Part shown: piece after piece, positions 12,201-23,900 of the stretch
Layout: each line of letters starts with the position of its first letter
Position numbering within the stretch: position 1 is the first letter of the stretch
Origin: Coprinopsis marcescibilis
Lineage: Eukaryota; Basidiomycota; Agaricomycetes; Agaricales; Psathyrellaceae
Length of the DNA: 64,000 nucleotides
Reading direction: 5' to 3'
Assembly (NCBI GenBank): GCA_004369085.1
Contig: ML210209.1
Location: forward strand, 1 to 64,000
Made by a program: the position numbers and the translations under genes
The notes under the pieces: model-generated
The model's database searches: none
Seen by the model: only the letters and a program-made list of their open reading frames with translations
Told to the model about the DNA's origin: nothing

Positions 12201-13453
12201 CGCCCTCGTCTCCGTGGGGTGGGGTCGTAATAGAGCACTTGCTCTGGCTCATGATTTCCTCTGAAGCCCTTCCAGCCAAAAGCCTGTGCTGACGCTTGGG
12301 GAGCGTGAGCTTAACCGGGGTGAGGGATGTCTTGAACGACTCGATGGTGGCCTTGATTGCATCGATGGCCTTTCCAACAGCTTCGCGATCGCCGCTTGCT
12401 ACAATCTCACGGGGCGGGTTGAGCGAAAGAGTGACGTTGTCGCTCTGTGCCGCAGCCAGGAAGATGGCCCGTCGGGGAATCAAAAAGGGCATGATGTGCT
12501 CAGGGATGTCGCGAACGCGAGCGGTGGAATGCGAAGTCCTGGACATGATGATCTGGTTGAGCATCGCCTGAGCTTCGTAGGCCAAAGGCTGGGGACCGGT
12601 GAGGGTGACGGGGATGGTGGGCTCTTCATCGTCGTCGTCAAAGGGGGAAACTTTGCCATTAGCGTGTCCGTTACCAGCGGGAGCGACAGCTTCTTTCTTG
12701 GGAATATCGACACGAACGCCAGTCTGATCCCTGATGGACTTGAGCTGAGCGCCTGTGCACGGTGTCAGAAAGAACTGTTTAACTGGTCAACGATGCCTTA
12801 CCCTTGGTGCCAATGATCATTGGGATTGTAGAAGCAGGAGCGTTAATGACCAGGGTAATCTGAAGAATAATAGTATTAGTTTTGGGCTATGAGTTGTGTC
12901 GGCGGAGTAACGTACTTCCGGGCTCAGCAAAGCCATCAAGCTGCGCTTAGCCTTGTCCATTTCCTTCTGGGACTCAGCCTTGACGTGGAAGGTGGTCTGA
13001 CGAGTCTTTTGGTTGCCAGAAGCCTCAATCTTGACCTTGTACTTGTTCATAACCTGCTTCATGACTTCACCGAGAGTGCCAGTTTTCCCGCCCTTGCCAG
13101 TGTTAGACAGATCCAACGCCGCCAGGGTGAACGTGTCAGTAAAGATCGGAACTGCTTGAACGATTGGTCTGATCCTGGGGGCTGCATTGCTCCAAGCAGA
13201 TTTGGCAGGGGCATTTGCACCAGGAGTGGCCGAGGTAAGCGATGGGAACGCGACCTCCGACTGTGTGTCCAAAGTCGAGGGTGGTGTAGACTTTTGCTTT
13301 GGGGCCGCGGTTCCTGGTTCAACCAGAGAGGGAAATGGGTCCGGTGCACCTTCTAACTCGTGACGACGCTGTTTGCAGTGATGAGCATCCCAGAACGGCT
13401 CTAAGCGTGAATGAGGTCCAACTTACCTGGAGGTCGGCTGCAGAGAGAGCCAT
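9216..13453 (-). CDS. Vigilin/Scp160-type multi-KH RNA-binding protein
   Basis: This is a large cytoplasmic RNA-binding protein built almost entirely of KH domains, like yeast Scp160 and animal vigilin, which bind mRNAs on ER-associated polysomes. The start is MALSAADLQ at 13453, followed by an intron and then RRHELEGAPDPFPSL. KH signatures with the GXXG loop include ALIGRGGQHLNEL, SLIGQSGKYAIRLEE, RILGRGGSSINEIKDE, SIIGAGGQGLKELI, RIVGAQGAGVNKLRDQ, IIGFGGATLDA and IVGTKGANVARLRDESG. One repeat (LLAGRASEEIMSQ) has a degenerate loop, as is common in this family. I count at least ten repeats, but the number is approximate. The last exon reads TEIGAAKDAILRLASNPGRG and ends RRND-stop at 9216. It is transcribed divergently from the TMEM19-like gene. 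Confidence 0.93.
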
Positions 13454-13932
13454 GATTTATGATTTATCGGGTGTCCGAGATGCGAATAGCCTTGACGGTG
13501 AATACCTAAGAATTCAACAGACTAGAGTCAGAGAATCTGCTGAGAACGATGGTGGTGGTTTCAAGAAAAGTTTGTTGGGCGAGTTTCATGATGTGACGAT
13601 ACATAGGCCGTGGGAGCCAATATTATCAATTGACGTGGCAGCTTGTCCAGTTCTTATGTTGTGATTTTCCTCCGTGAACAGCAACCGCCCCGTACATAAA
13701 TACACTCAGTTTGCTGTGTCTGTTTTACTTATCATTTGCCACAATCGAGGCCAAATTGGAAGCTTCTTACCACTTAGGCGCTGGTGTCCTGTCAAAAATA
13801 TAATACAAGGCCTATCGGCCGATAGATTGTGACGAGTAAAGGTAGTCTGATGGAGCATCCCGATCTCGACGGAGCTCCTACTGTTGGAGAGCAACTCGAA
13901 GACGGCGCTCAACCCCGGTGCTTTTGACCAGC
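13454..13932. promoter_or_regulatory. Divergent promoter region between vigilin and the TMEM19-like gene
   Basis: This is a head-to-head intergenic region of 479 bases. It contains a CCAAT box at 13617-13621 and a TGACGTGG motif (half-CRE/bZIP-like) at 13631-13638, ten bases apart. A 25-codon upstream ORF (MEHPDLDGAPTV..., 13850-13927) ends five bases before the ATG at 13933. Whether this uORF lies within the transcript is unknown. Confidence 0.4.
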
Positions 13933-15129
13933 ATGCTTTGGCTACCCCTCGCGCTCGCCACGGCCCTCAGCGCTCATGGGCTCAGGAAAAAATCGCTTTC
14001 ACCCTCCGGCGCCCTGACTGCGTTCCTCGTTGGTTTCCTGACCTTGTCAGGAGGACTATACGCGTTTGGAATCACGCTAATTGTGTTTTACCTAACTGGA
14101 AGTCGCGCAACCAAATGTGTGTAGTCTGCTGCATCTCTGCAGGCAAGTCGGATGATAATATTAGGGGCTCAGATGGAAAGAAACAGAAGGCTCAGTTGGA
14201 AGCCGGGTACCATGAAGCTGGATATCGGGGCGGTTGGCAAGTCCTGTCGAACAGTGCGCCCGCAGTAACCGCAGCCTTTCTATGGAATGCACTTTTTGTT
14301 CCATCGAGCCCTCAAGCAATACTATCGGTGTACTTCGGACTAAACCTTGCAACGAAGCTGGGGTTCACCGTAGTCCCGACTTACGACAGTGGACCAACTG
14401 GTTGGTGCCCCACTGACCTGATCGCACGGGGCTGGAGCAGACGACTTGTGTTTGCAATTGTGGGGTGAGTGGCGCCTTCCAAGTCAGTTAGCACGAGTAA
14501 TCAATACAAAGCAGACACTTTGCATGCTGTTTGGGAGATACGCTTGCTTCTGAGCTAGGTATTCTGGCGCGAAGCCCGCCCCGCTTGATCACGACCTGGA
14601 GACAGGTCAGTCCACCCCTGAACTGTCTGTTGCACATACTGAGGTTAGAGCCAGGTTCCGCCTGGTACCAATGGCGCTGTTTCCTTTGAAGGGACTATGG
14701 CCTCGGTTATCGGAGGTGGTATCGTGGGATTAGTGACAGGGCTAAGTCTGGGATTGGAAAATGTGAAATGTGCTGCAAACGGCGGTGGCGTGCTGTTGGA
14801 GACAATTGGTTGGGGAATGTTCGCAGGAGGCTTCGGCAGTCTGGTAAAATCTATTCTTGCTGGCCTCGGCTATGTGATTAATGAAAAAACAGGTAGATTC
14901 ATTTTTAGGGGCGACGATACAGGAAACCAAGTTCTCTGAATCGCGCAAGATGATTGTAGAAGGAGGAACGGACAGCAAAGTCGTCGCAGGACTAAACATT
15001 TTGAGTAACAACCAGGTAAAGCACATTCTATTGAAACTTGTACAATTCATATTTATCTTTTTGCAGGTAAATCTCGCCGCAAGTGTAATCTGCGCGGCAT
15101 TGATTGGCTGGGCTTCCTGTGTGATATGA
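13933..15129 (+). CDS. TMEM19/DUF92 family integral membrane protein
   Basis: This is a polytopic membrane protein of the DUF92 family, which includes TMEM19 and the plant phytyl-phosphate kinase VTE6. The ATG chosen at 13933 gives [20 protein letters not shown] and then [15 protein letters not shown], the usual family N-terminus. Conserved family segments follow: [67 protein letters not shown], and then [10 protein letters not shown] after removing an intron near 14842-14890. The end is [25 protein letters not shown] at 15129. The GDTLASE and PPGTNG motifs are the polar family signatures. At least five introns are needed. The cellular role in fungi is not known to me; a kinase-like or isoprenoid role is only inference from VTE6. 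About 140 bases separate it from glycogen synthase, on the same strand. Confidence 0.87.
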
Positions 15130-15272
15130 TGACATCATCTTTCCTTCTGGACAAGAGGCTGTCTTTTCCTCGTAAATGTACCGATTTAGTTATAAGTCTC
15201 GGTTCATTTTGTTCTACAAGTCCTTGTGCTCTTTTCCTCCCACTACCATTCTCTTTTTCTCTCCCAACCACC

Positions 15273-17880
15273 ATGTCCGACAAGCGCGACATCCGCAATC
15301 CAATACTCTTTGAATGTGCATGGGAGGTCGCCAACAAGGTCGGCGGGATCTACACCGTCATCAAGACCAAGGTCCCCGTCACAGTCTCAGAATTCGGCGA
15401 TAGATACTGTTTAATTGGCCCGCTTTCCTACAAGTCTGCACCCATGGAGGTCGAAGCAGAGGAGCCCACAGATCCCCATCTTGTCAGCAGTCTTGAGGCA
15501 ATGAGGGCCCAGGGAGTCAAGGCCCTCTACGGCAGATGGCTCATCGAAGGCAACCCACACGTTCTTCTCTTCGACACCGGTAGCATGTATTCAAAGTTGG
15601 ATGAGTGGAAAGGAGATCTCTGGAACTTGGCCGGCATCCCTAGTCCCCCAAACGACCAGGAAACCAACGAAACTATAATTTTGGGCTATCTCATCGCTTG
15701 GTTCCTAGGAGAAGTGAGTGCCATCTTCGATAGACGTCATTACACCCCCTAACCTTGGCGCGACAGTATGTATCAAGACAGCTCACCACTGCCGTCATCG
15801 CTCATTTTCATGAATGGCAAGCCGGTCTGGCAATACCCCTATGCAGGAAGCGACACATCGATATCACCACCGTCTTTACCACACACGCAACTCTACTTGG
15901 ACGTTACCTCTGCGCTGGTTCAGTCGACTTCTACAACAATTTGCAGTACTTTGATGTCGATCACGAAGCTGGAAAACGCGGAATCTACCATCGTTATTGC
16001 ATCGAACGTTCGGCGACCCATTGTGCGGACGTCTTCACCACCGTATCGCACATCACAGCTTATGAAAGTGAACATCTACTCAAACGCAAACCCGACGGTG
16101 TTCTACCCAATGGTCTCAATGTTGTTAAATTCCAAGCTATGCACGAATTCCAAAATCTTCACTCCCAAAGCAAGGCGAAGATTAACGAGTTTGTCCGAGG
16201 ACACTTCTATGGCCACTACGACTTCGATTTAGATAATACGCTCTACGTGAGTATATTCCGGTTCGTCACGGTCTTGATAAGTTCTGACTCGGTTACAACG
16301 CGATCCAGCTCTTCACCGCCGGTCGATACGAATATCGGAACAAAGGTGTCGACATGTTCATCGAATCACTTGCACGTTCGTACTTCGGAAATTACTCGGC
16401 CTTGCATGTTTCATTGTAATACTAAGATTTTTTGTTCTAGGTCTCAACTTCCGTTTGCAAAAGGCGGGTTCGAACGTGACAGTTGTCGCGTTCATTATCA
16501 TGCCTGCTACGACACATTCGTACACAGTTGAAGCTCTGAAAGGACAGGCCGTCACCAAGCAGCTGCGCGATACTGTTACTGAAATCCAAAACCGTATCGG
16601 TGCAAGGTTGTTCGACCATGCTGCTCGGTTCCATGGGTAAGTTCACTTCTCTTGTTCGAACCATATCTTGGCGCCCATTTATTGTTGGCGATTTCAGGGA
16701 ACAAAAAACAGTTCCGACACCGGAAGAACTTCTTTCGGAAGAAGACAAGGTCCTCCTCAAACGCCGGATTTTCGCCTTGAAACGGAATTCGCTTCCACCG
16801 GTTGTAACACACAACATGGCGGACGACGCGAACGACCCGATTTTGAACCAAATTCGACGCGTCAAGCTCTTCAACAACACGAACGATCGGGTCAAAATCG
16901 TGTTTCACCCTGACTTCCTGAACAGTAACAACCCAATTTTGGGTCTGGATTATGAAGAATTCGTCCGCGGATGTCACCTTGGCGTCTTCCCAAGCTACTA
17001 TGAACCTTGGGGTTACACTCCGGCGGAATGCACGGTGGTGAGTGATTTGTGCCACATCTCTATAACCTCCATGGGTTTGAGCAATTTATCAGATGGGTAT
17101 TCCCTCGATAACAACCAACCTGTCGGGCTTTGGGTGCTTTATGCAAGATTTGATTGAGCGTCCTGAGGACGAAGGATGTTATATCGTGGATCGCAGGATG
17201 CAATCTGTCGAGGACTCCGTGAACCAACTGACCGAGCATATGTTCGACTTCTCGGAGAAGACTCGTCGACAACGAATCAACCAACGTAATCGTGTCGAGC
17301 GTCTCAGCCCACTTCTTGACTGGAAGAACTTGGGAATCGAGTACAGCAAGGCTCGGCAATTGGCACTGCGACGGGCTTATCCGGACGCGTTCTATGGTGA
17401 TGAGGACGTCGATGGCTTTGGCGCCGAGAACGACTACTTCGGTGGTGGAGAAAAATTAAAGCCGACTAACAGCATGCCCGCTAGCCCTCGCCTTCGTGGT
17501 ATTGCTACCCCGGGAGACCTCGGCACGCTCACTGAAGAGGTATGTTCTTGCAATATTTTATCTGTGTTCTTTGCTGACGAATCGTGTTTTAACAGATGCA
17601 ATCGCTTAACACTAGCGATTATAAGGGTTACTCTTGGCCCAATAATCTTGATGAGGAAGATTCATACCCCTTGTGAGTGCACTTATTAACCCGTCGCCTG
17701 AACCCCATCTCAACTAGCACTCCTCTTAGCCCATTGGTCATGAAAGTCCGTTCTAGGTCAGGCTCTGTGATCAGCGGTGCCAGCACTCCTGGCGGTGGTG
17801 TATTCAGAGGCCTGAGCGAAGGCGACCTCAGGAAAGCAGATGCGGCTCTCAGCCACGTCAACGGCATCGACGACCATTAA
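15273..17880 (+). CDS. GSY1: Glycogen synthase (GT3 family)
   Basis: This enzyme extends glycogen alpha-1,4-glucan chains from UDP-glucose in the cytoplasm. It starts [20 protein letters not shown] at 15273. The sugar-nucleotide lysine lies in [13 protein letters not shown]. Other GT3 landmarks are [90 protein letters not shown] and the catalytic loop [21 protein letters not shown] followed by [15 protein letters not shown]. The E-x7-E pair (EPWGYTPAE) is intact. The C-terminus is Ser-rich ([15 protein letters not shown]), as expected for the phosphoregulated tail of fungal and animal glycogen synthases. Six or so introns interrupt it, and the length of about 730 residues fits the family. The stop is TAA at 17878-17880. 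Confidence 0.96.
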
Positions 17881-18267
17881 ACTTGCCCAAGGTCTCCCAC
17901 CGCTTAATTGTGTATCTCTCGATACACACCATTTGCTTGCTCACCCTCACCTTTCCCCTCCGCTGCTATCGCTTTGTATGGACTTCAAACCTTTCTGACC
18001 TCTATGGCCATGTTCTGATTGATTCTTGAATTTCAAACCCCCACATTCTCTACTACTAGACTCATTAGATTGATATCGCTCTTTTTCCTGTTCTGCCGGC
18101 TCTGATACCAAACATCTATATCACAACCATGTATATCACCTGTTCGGATCCTTTACAAACTTTTGACTTGATCTCATATGATCGACGCACTGGAAGTTAC
18201 CCTCTGAGGTAAACCAGGTGGTGCCCATGATGATAAAGCTGTCGATCCAAAGCAAATCCATTTGGTT

Positions 18268-19971
18268 CTACATAAACCACCAGAACGTCAAAACAAAAAC
18301 TGAAATCGGGTATAGTGCAGTGTCCCTGAAATCCAGCAGAAAGTTCACGAGCGCGTTGCGGCGCTGAGTTCTTGGAACAGCACAGAACACAAATGGGGAC
18401 AGCCACGGTCTTGTGCGCAGCGTGATGGGTGTCTCAAACTTTTCTACTCCTGCGGACACGGGGAGTGGGAGTGGGATGTCCAAGTTGGAACTTCTCCTGC
18501 CTCGGGTGAGGCGCATGGAAGTTCTACGGGAAGTCCAGCAGCATAGGTTGGACATGAGGAGGATTCCGATCGTGATGACCGTGAGAGGGATATAGATGCG
18601 CAGGTAAATGCCTAGTTGGTCGGGTAGGAAGCATGGTGAGTCGTTTAGTGATTTATGTTGAAAGGCTGGTTTCCGAAGGTCCGGAGGTGCTAGTGAGACG
18701 AGTTGAAAGCCTGGTCGTTTGATTCCCATCGCGATAGATAGCGATTTGATGCTTATTTCCTTTGCGTTTGGAGCGTTTGGTCGTTCAGGAGTTGAAGAGA
18801 CAAAATGTTCGTAGCGGCAATAGTCGTGGTCGTCGCCGCTAAATATTCGGTGAGTTGATTGGCCTATGAGACTTTTAGCAGGATAGGAGGGCGTACCTGA
18901 GGATTAGATCGGGTTGGAAAGTCTCCAAAAGCTTCAGAGTTGCTTGTTTTGATAGCAGATTCTGGTATCCTAACCCGTTTCCTGGCCTGATAGCACCGCG
19001 TTCTCTCAAGAATCCGCAACCGTTACCGTCTGGTCTGTAAAGGGGGATGTGGCTGAAAAGAATAACTGGATCTTTCCCTGTAGCATGGCTTCCATTAGCC
19101 CAAGCAGATGTGTTAGAATAGAAGCTCACCCTTTTTAAAGTTCTCGATGAATTCATATGTCCCTCCAACTCTGTGTTTTGGGTTTTCGGGGATTGGGTGC
19201 GTGTTGAGTTCGCTCTCTTCGTCGACATATCCAGGAGCGTCTATGAACACTAGTGTGTGGTTGGCGAGTTGAATTTGGTAGTTGAGAGGACCAAAGTTGG
19301 CCTTGTATCTGTCATATCGTTTTGGAGAAAACGTTTCGCCGTGTCCTAGTCTGGTAAGCTGATTGTTAGTTTGCGCAGCGGTGGTCTCGGAGAAGCTGTA
19401 AGACATACCCAACGTCGTGATTTCCAGTCGCATAATACGTGGGTATTGATGGCTTAGAGTTGAATATACGCTTGAAGCGTCGTACGTAGGCATTGTATCT
19501 GGTAGAGAGAAGTTAGTCAAGAGGACACAATGCTAGACAGAGATTTGACTGACTCTGCATCGGGCATGTCCTCCCGGCCTCTGTCCATTAGGTCGCCAAC
19601 AAACACGACGCTATCAGGCTTCTTAGAAAGCCCTACCCACCAGTTCTTGCGTAAATTGGTGTCGACGATGAGTTGTGTCAGCCATGACATGAATGCATTT
19701 CGGTCGACATAAGAATGTCGGTCCAGGATCTGTGGGTCGGCGATCACCAGCAAATGGTGAGGTTTATCATTGTTGGTAGGCTACATGGCAGATAAGAATG
19801 TTAGAAAGACGTTTATCTTCACGAAGAACTCACCGGAGCGAACTTGCTGTCAGGCCATGAACAGGCTTCACCTTTCTTGACGAACACGAAGTACTCGAAC
19901 CAGCACACCGTGCATATCCAAACAACAGATAGCAACGTGACAATGATTCGTCCTCTAGCAATAATTGGCAT
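18268..19971 (-). CDS. Ted1/Cdc1-like (PGAP5/MPPE1 family) calcineurin-type phosphoesterase
   Basis: This is a predicted ER/Golgi membrane metallophosphoesterase of the family that removes ethanolamine phosphate from GPI-anchor glycans (yeast Ted1 and Cdc1, mammalian PGAP5). It starts MPIIARGRIIVTLLSVVWIC at 19971, with an N-terminal membrane anchor. Metal motifs are intact: LVIADPQILDRHSY, VVFVGDLMDRGRE, YYATGNHDV, ILFSHIPLYRPDG and, across an intron, SGDDHDYC. A lumenal segment (RPGFQLVSL, DSPCFLPDQLGIYLRIYIPL) leads into one membrane span. A Ser/Arg-rich loop and a final span (LYPISVFVLTFWWFM-stop) follow, with the stop at 18268. It is tail-to-tail with glycogen synthase. A second, degenerate paralogue lies at 57906-60291. 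Confidence 0.88.
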
Positions 19972-20413
19972 TATAGCGACATGTGTAAAGGTTGGGGAGG
20001 GAAATATTTTCTGAGGCTGTGGACGTGGCCCTCAGTCACGGTAGAAGTTCGCTCAAAGTTCTGTTTTGGGATTTCGTTCACTTGATGGAGGCCCTTCTGA
20101 ATCTCACGACCCCGCTCATGACAAGTTCAGTCGAAATCATATAAGCTTTGGCGTTCAGTTTCGTAGAATAGTCAGATGTTCTTATGCACTTGTTCGGTTT
20201 CTATCAGAATTCTAGATTGCTTCTAATGACACATGAGCTTCTTGAGTGTACAGGCGTGGTAGCGCTGACACCGGGTGGTTGAGGAACACAGGTTCCCAAA
20301 TGTTCTTGGGCAGTCGCTGGTTGCTGACGAGATATACACTTGAAGAATGCAGCGAATGGAGTGTGTTAACGAATGTCATTAGCAGTTCTTCGCTGGCCAG
20401 AGTACATAGTGTT

Positions 20414-20741
20414 CTAGTGGTCGCCGTGGTCCCATGGGTGCTTGCCCTGCGTAGGATGAGCCTATAGTCCAATTAATCAAACAATAAGTCCGTACCAATA
20501 GTTTAGAACCGTCTTGTCTATAAACGACGTGAGTACAAACGTTCCAACCATGCCTGGGTACAGGACATACCTTGCACGGTAGAAGATGAAGAACCACATC
20601 GTAGCGCCGAGGGATTTCGCAAGGAAGTTGTAGCCTTTGCCTGGAAGATGTGGGTGAAAGCCAGCACCTGTAAACTGGTCAGAAACGACCTAGAATCCGC
20701 GAATACTTGTACTTACTGCCCATATTCGGACCTCCTGCCAT
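20414..20741 (-). CDS. Small complex I accessory subunit, probably NDUFB2-like
   Basis: This short four-exon gene is only visible after splicing. MAGGPNMGS is joined to AGFHPHLPGKGYNFLAKSLG, then ATMWFFIFYRARQDG, then SKLLAHPTQGKHPWDHGDH-stop. It has one membrane helix (MWFFIFYR) and an HPWDHGDH tail. I associate this pattern with fungal NADH:ubiquinone oxidoreductase beta-subcomplex small subunits of the mitochondrial inner membrane. The subunit name (NDUFB2-like) is a recollection of the family pattern and is less certain than the gene itself. The start is 20741 and the stop TAG is at 20414-20416. It is head-to-head with the gene starting at 20911, leaving only 169 bases between them. Confidence 0.75.
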
Positions 20742-20910
20742 GATGGAAGTGGAATAACACGGTTTGGGTTTATTTGTGCTGCGACGCGATCAAGGTTTGC
20801 GCGACCGTCTTATAAGTTTCCCAGCCTCAACCCATAACTTAACGGTTGACAGAACGTTAGTACTTTTTCCTCTAGGCGCAGTCCACCTCGATAGGTGAGC
20901 CAGATTGGCT
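20742..20910. promoter_or_regulatory. Compact bidirectional promoter (169 bases)
   Basis: The region lies between the ATG of the complex I subunit gene (minus) and the ATG at 20911 (plus). No other gene fits. The short distance implies a shared core promoter or overlapping 5' ends. I see no clear TATA box for either side. Confidence 0.4.
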
Positions 20911-23900
20911 ATGGAGCAAAATCTGAAGCGCAAACGCGATGAGGACTGCCCTCGTATCACATTCAATGCCGGAGATAGGACTTTCGATCGACTCTTGAAG
21001 GGTATGTTCTTTCGTTTATTGGTTATTTTCCAAAGATGTGCTCAAAGGAAGTTCAGAGGAATCTCTGGAGGACATGATTAGTGTAGTCCGCAAAAAGCTG
21101 GGCTATGCGACTGATATTCCTATGAGATTTTCCCAGTTACGTGACGGAAGGAAAGTTGACCTGGAGGATGGTGCGCGTCGAATTTTATCTTGTGTGGAGG
21201 ATTCCCAATAACTATTACACTATTAGATGACGATTTTGAAGCATTCTGCTCTGCGGCGCGCTCTCTTCCCGCCGTGACAATTGAAGTCACTGCTCTCAGC
21301 GATGACCGAGAAGCCACAACACAACCTGAAGTAAGTGACCTTGATATCATATAAAAGCGCGATGTTTACGTCTCAAGGAGCTTCCGGTGACGAAGAGGAA
21401 GAAACGAAAGCTGCAGGAAGCTGCAGAACCGATTCCAGGTGGAGGGAAAACCGCTGAAAACTCTGGGCAGAGGCGCAAGACATCTGCAGATTCGGTTGAG
21501 GTACAAAATCCTCCACCTCCGAAGAAGAAGAAGAGAAAACACACGGAGAAGGATTCATCCAAAGATAGCGCAACCGCCACTGAAAAGGAGCAACCCACGA
21601 ACGCCGCTGGTGGAGTCAAACCAAGTGCCCCTGCGACGTCGGTTAAAGTTGCTGTGCCTCTGCCCAACAGCACTGAAAATTACTCCCAAGACGCGCCTCA
21701 AGAAGACTCAACACAACCCTCTACTGAGAAGACAGAGAAAGTCAAGAAGAGGAAGAAGAAGGCTCAGCAAGAAACGGACGATGTGATAGAGAAAACCAAA
21801 CAAGCAGCAAAAAGTCCTGAAGCTCCTCAACCAAAGCAAGCTGGACCTGTAGCTCCAATCGTCAATAGCGTCAACAAGAAACCTGGCCAAAACGACAAGT
21901 CCACTTCGGCCGCGACCCGTCAAGATGACGGTGTTGCGCGTACGGATTCTGAAGCCACCATTGTTGATAAACCGAAGAAGAAAGAAAAGAAGAACAACAA
22001 AACTGCGGACGATGCAGCTCAGTCACCCAAGGATGCAGTTGTCGAACCTACTGCTCAAGATGACGACTCTGAGCGGCCTAAAAAGAGGAGGAAAAAGAAG
22101 AAGACGTTCGCAAAAGATGTTGATGAACCGACCGACTCAACAGAACCTCAAGTTGATGCTGTAGTTATAAAAAGGCGACGAGATAAGCCCCCTGCCGCAG
22201 CCAGCACTGCAGCCGCCGCTGTTCCTCACAAGGATTTGACCACGCCCCCATCTGAGACTACCTCTGGCGGCGATACCCCAACTACCAATGTAAAGGCACT
22301 TGCAGGCAAATCATCTCATGACAAGGATGTAGCCGATAAGGCTCTCAAAAAAAAGAAGAGTAAGAGTGTTTCTTTGAAGGTCAACATTTGTTCATCTCGC
22401 TTCATAGAAACGGGTGATCGATCACTAGAAGAAACATCCGGTGCAGCGAATAAAGGTGTGTGCTTTCCCATGGAAACTTTACTTTGGCTAACGCCAAACA
22501 GACAAGAAGGGCAATAGTAAAAAGTCGTCGGCAAACAAACATGGTGAGGTCTAACTGGCCATAACAGCCCTCCAAAACTAACCATGTACAATGGAAGCTG
22601 AAGTTTCTGATGATGAAGAGACCGAATCACCGAAGCCGGAGAAGAAGAGTGAGTTTTTGTCTCTCTATATTTTATCTTCGTTTGCTCATCTAGCCTAGCA
22701 AAGGCAAAGCCCAAATCGAAGGCACCTGAGAAGGAACCAAGTAGGTCGACCTTGCGATTATCTCTGGCATGTGTACTGAACGTTACGTAGCCCCATCTTC
22801 ATCAGACGAAGAAATCCAGGAAGAGGCTGAAAGAACCGTTACCGTAGTTTTGTCGAAGCAAGGTCCTACTAAGCCTGTTAACGGGGTCGCTGAACTAACT
22901 ACACAGCCGACTGAAAAAGAAAAGACTGTGAAAGGTACTGCACCTGTGCCCAAACAGACTTTACCATCTGCAGGCCCTAAGCCAGTAGTCCCTACACCAC
23001 CAAATCCTCAACCATCGGAAGTTCCCAAAAGGAAAATCACAAGGCCTAGTGACGACCAATGCCCTTTGTGCCTTGTCAATCCACGGCATGTTCCGTCGCG
23101 CTGCAGGCTCATCAGGCAAACCGGTTTGAAGGGGTTGCAAGACCGTCTGGAAGAGATAGAAGGAACGGAAGTTGGGACAGAGGATGTGGCTTGGAAAAAT
23201 AAGCTGATCAAGGATATAAAGGGACACATCACGAAGAAGGAAGCCAAAGAGGGCAAAGGGAAGGTACGCTAGTCGCATATTCCTTCATCTCTCCCATTGA
23301 CTTTTCGTTGACACGAAGGATTAGGCGATCTCCAAAGCCCCCGCCGTCGTTTCTGCAGTCCCGTCGACATCGACCGGTCCTCAAACCATTTCACACGCAC
23401 CCCCTCCACCCACCCGTAACGATGAGGCAGGCTCTTTAACCGAACAACAACAATCAGCAACCCCTCGGCGACCGAACAGCACAGTATCTGTTCACCCTTC
23501 GAAAGCCGCCAAAAGTACAACAGATCCCTCGAGTGGCAGCACAGAGCAGTCAGCTTCTGGCCAAGAAGACGAGCAGTCTTCTCATTCCGATGCTACGGCC
23601 CCTAAATCTATCAATAAACCAATATCACAACCTGATATCCAACCAAACTCCAAGCCATCTGAACCTGTCACCGCCCCTGTTAAACCCAAAAAACTGGACA
23701 AAAAGTCTAAAAAAAGCCACGACTCATCGTCGGATGAGTCCGTCGCTCCCCCAAGGCGCCCGACTCAACCTGTATCTAGTCTTGGGTTCAGCACGCTGCC
23801 TCTAGATTTAGAGCTTGACGACATCATCCGTGGTCCTCGACCTAAGAATCTTGTTCCAAGCGACGACGAAGATGAGGACGACGACGATGGATTGATGGAT

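Noticed and set aside
9629..13356. Several plus-strand open frames of 85-176 codons opposite the vigilin gene
   Set aside because: They are antisense images of the KH exons, break at vigilin introns, and have no independent motif.
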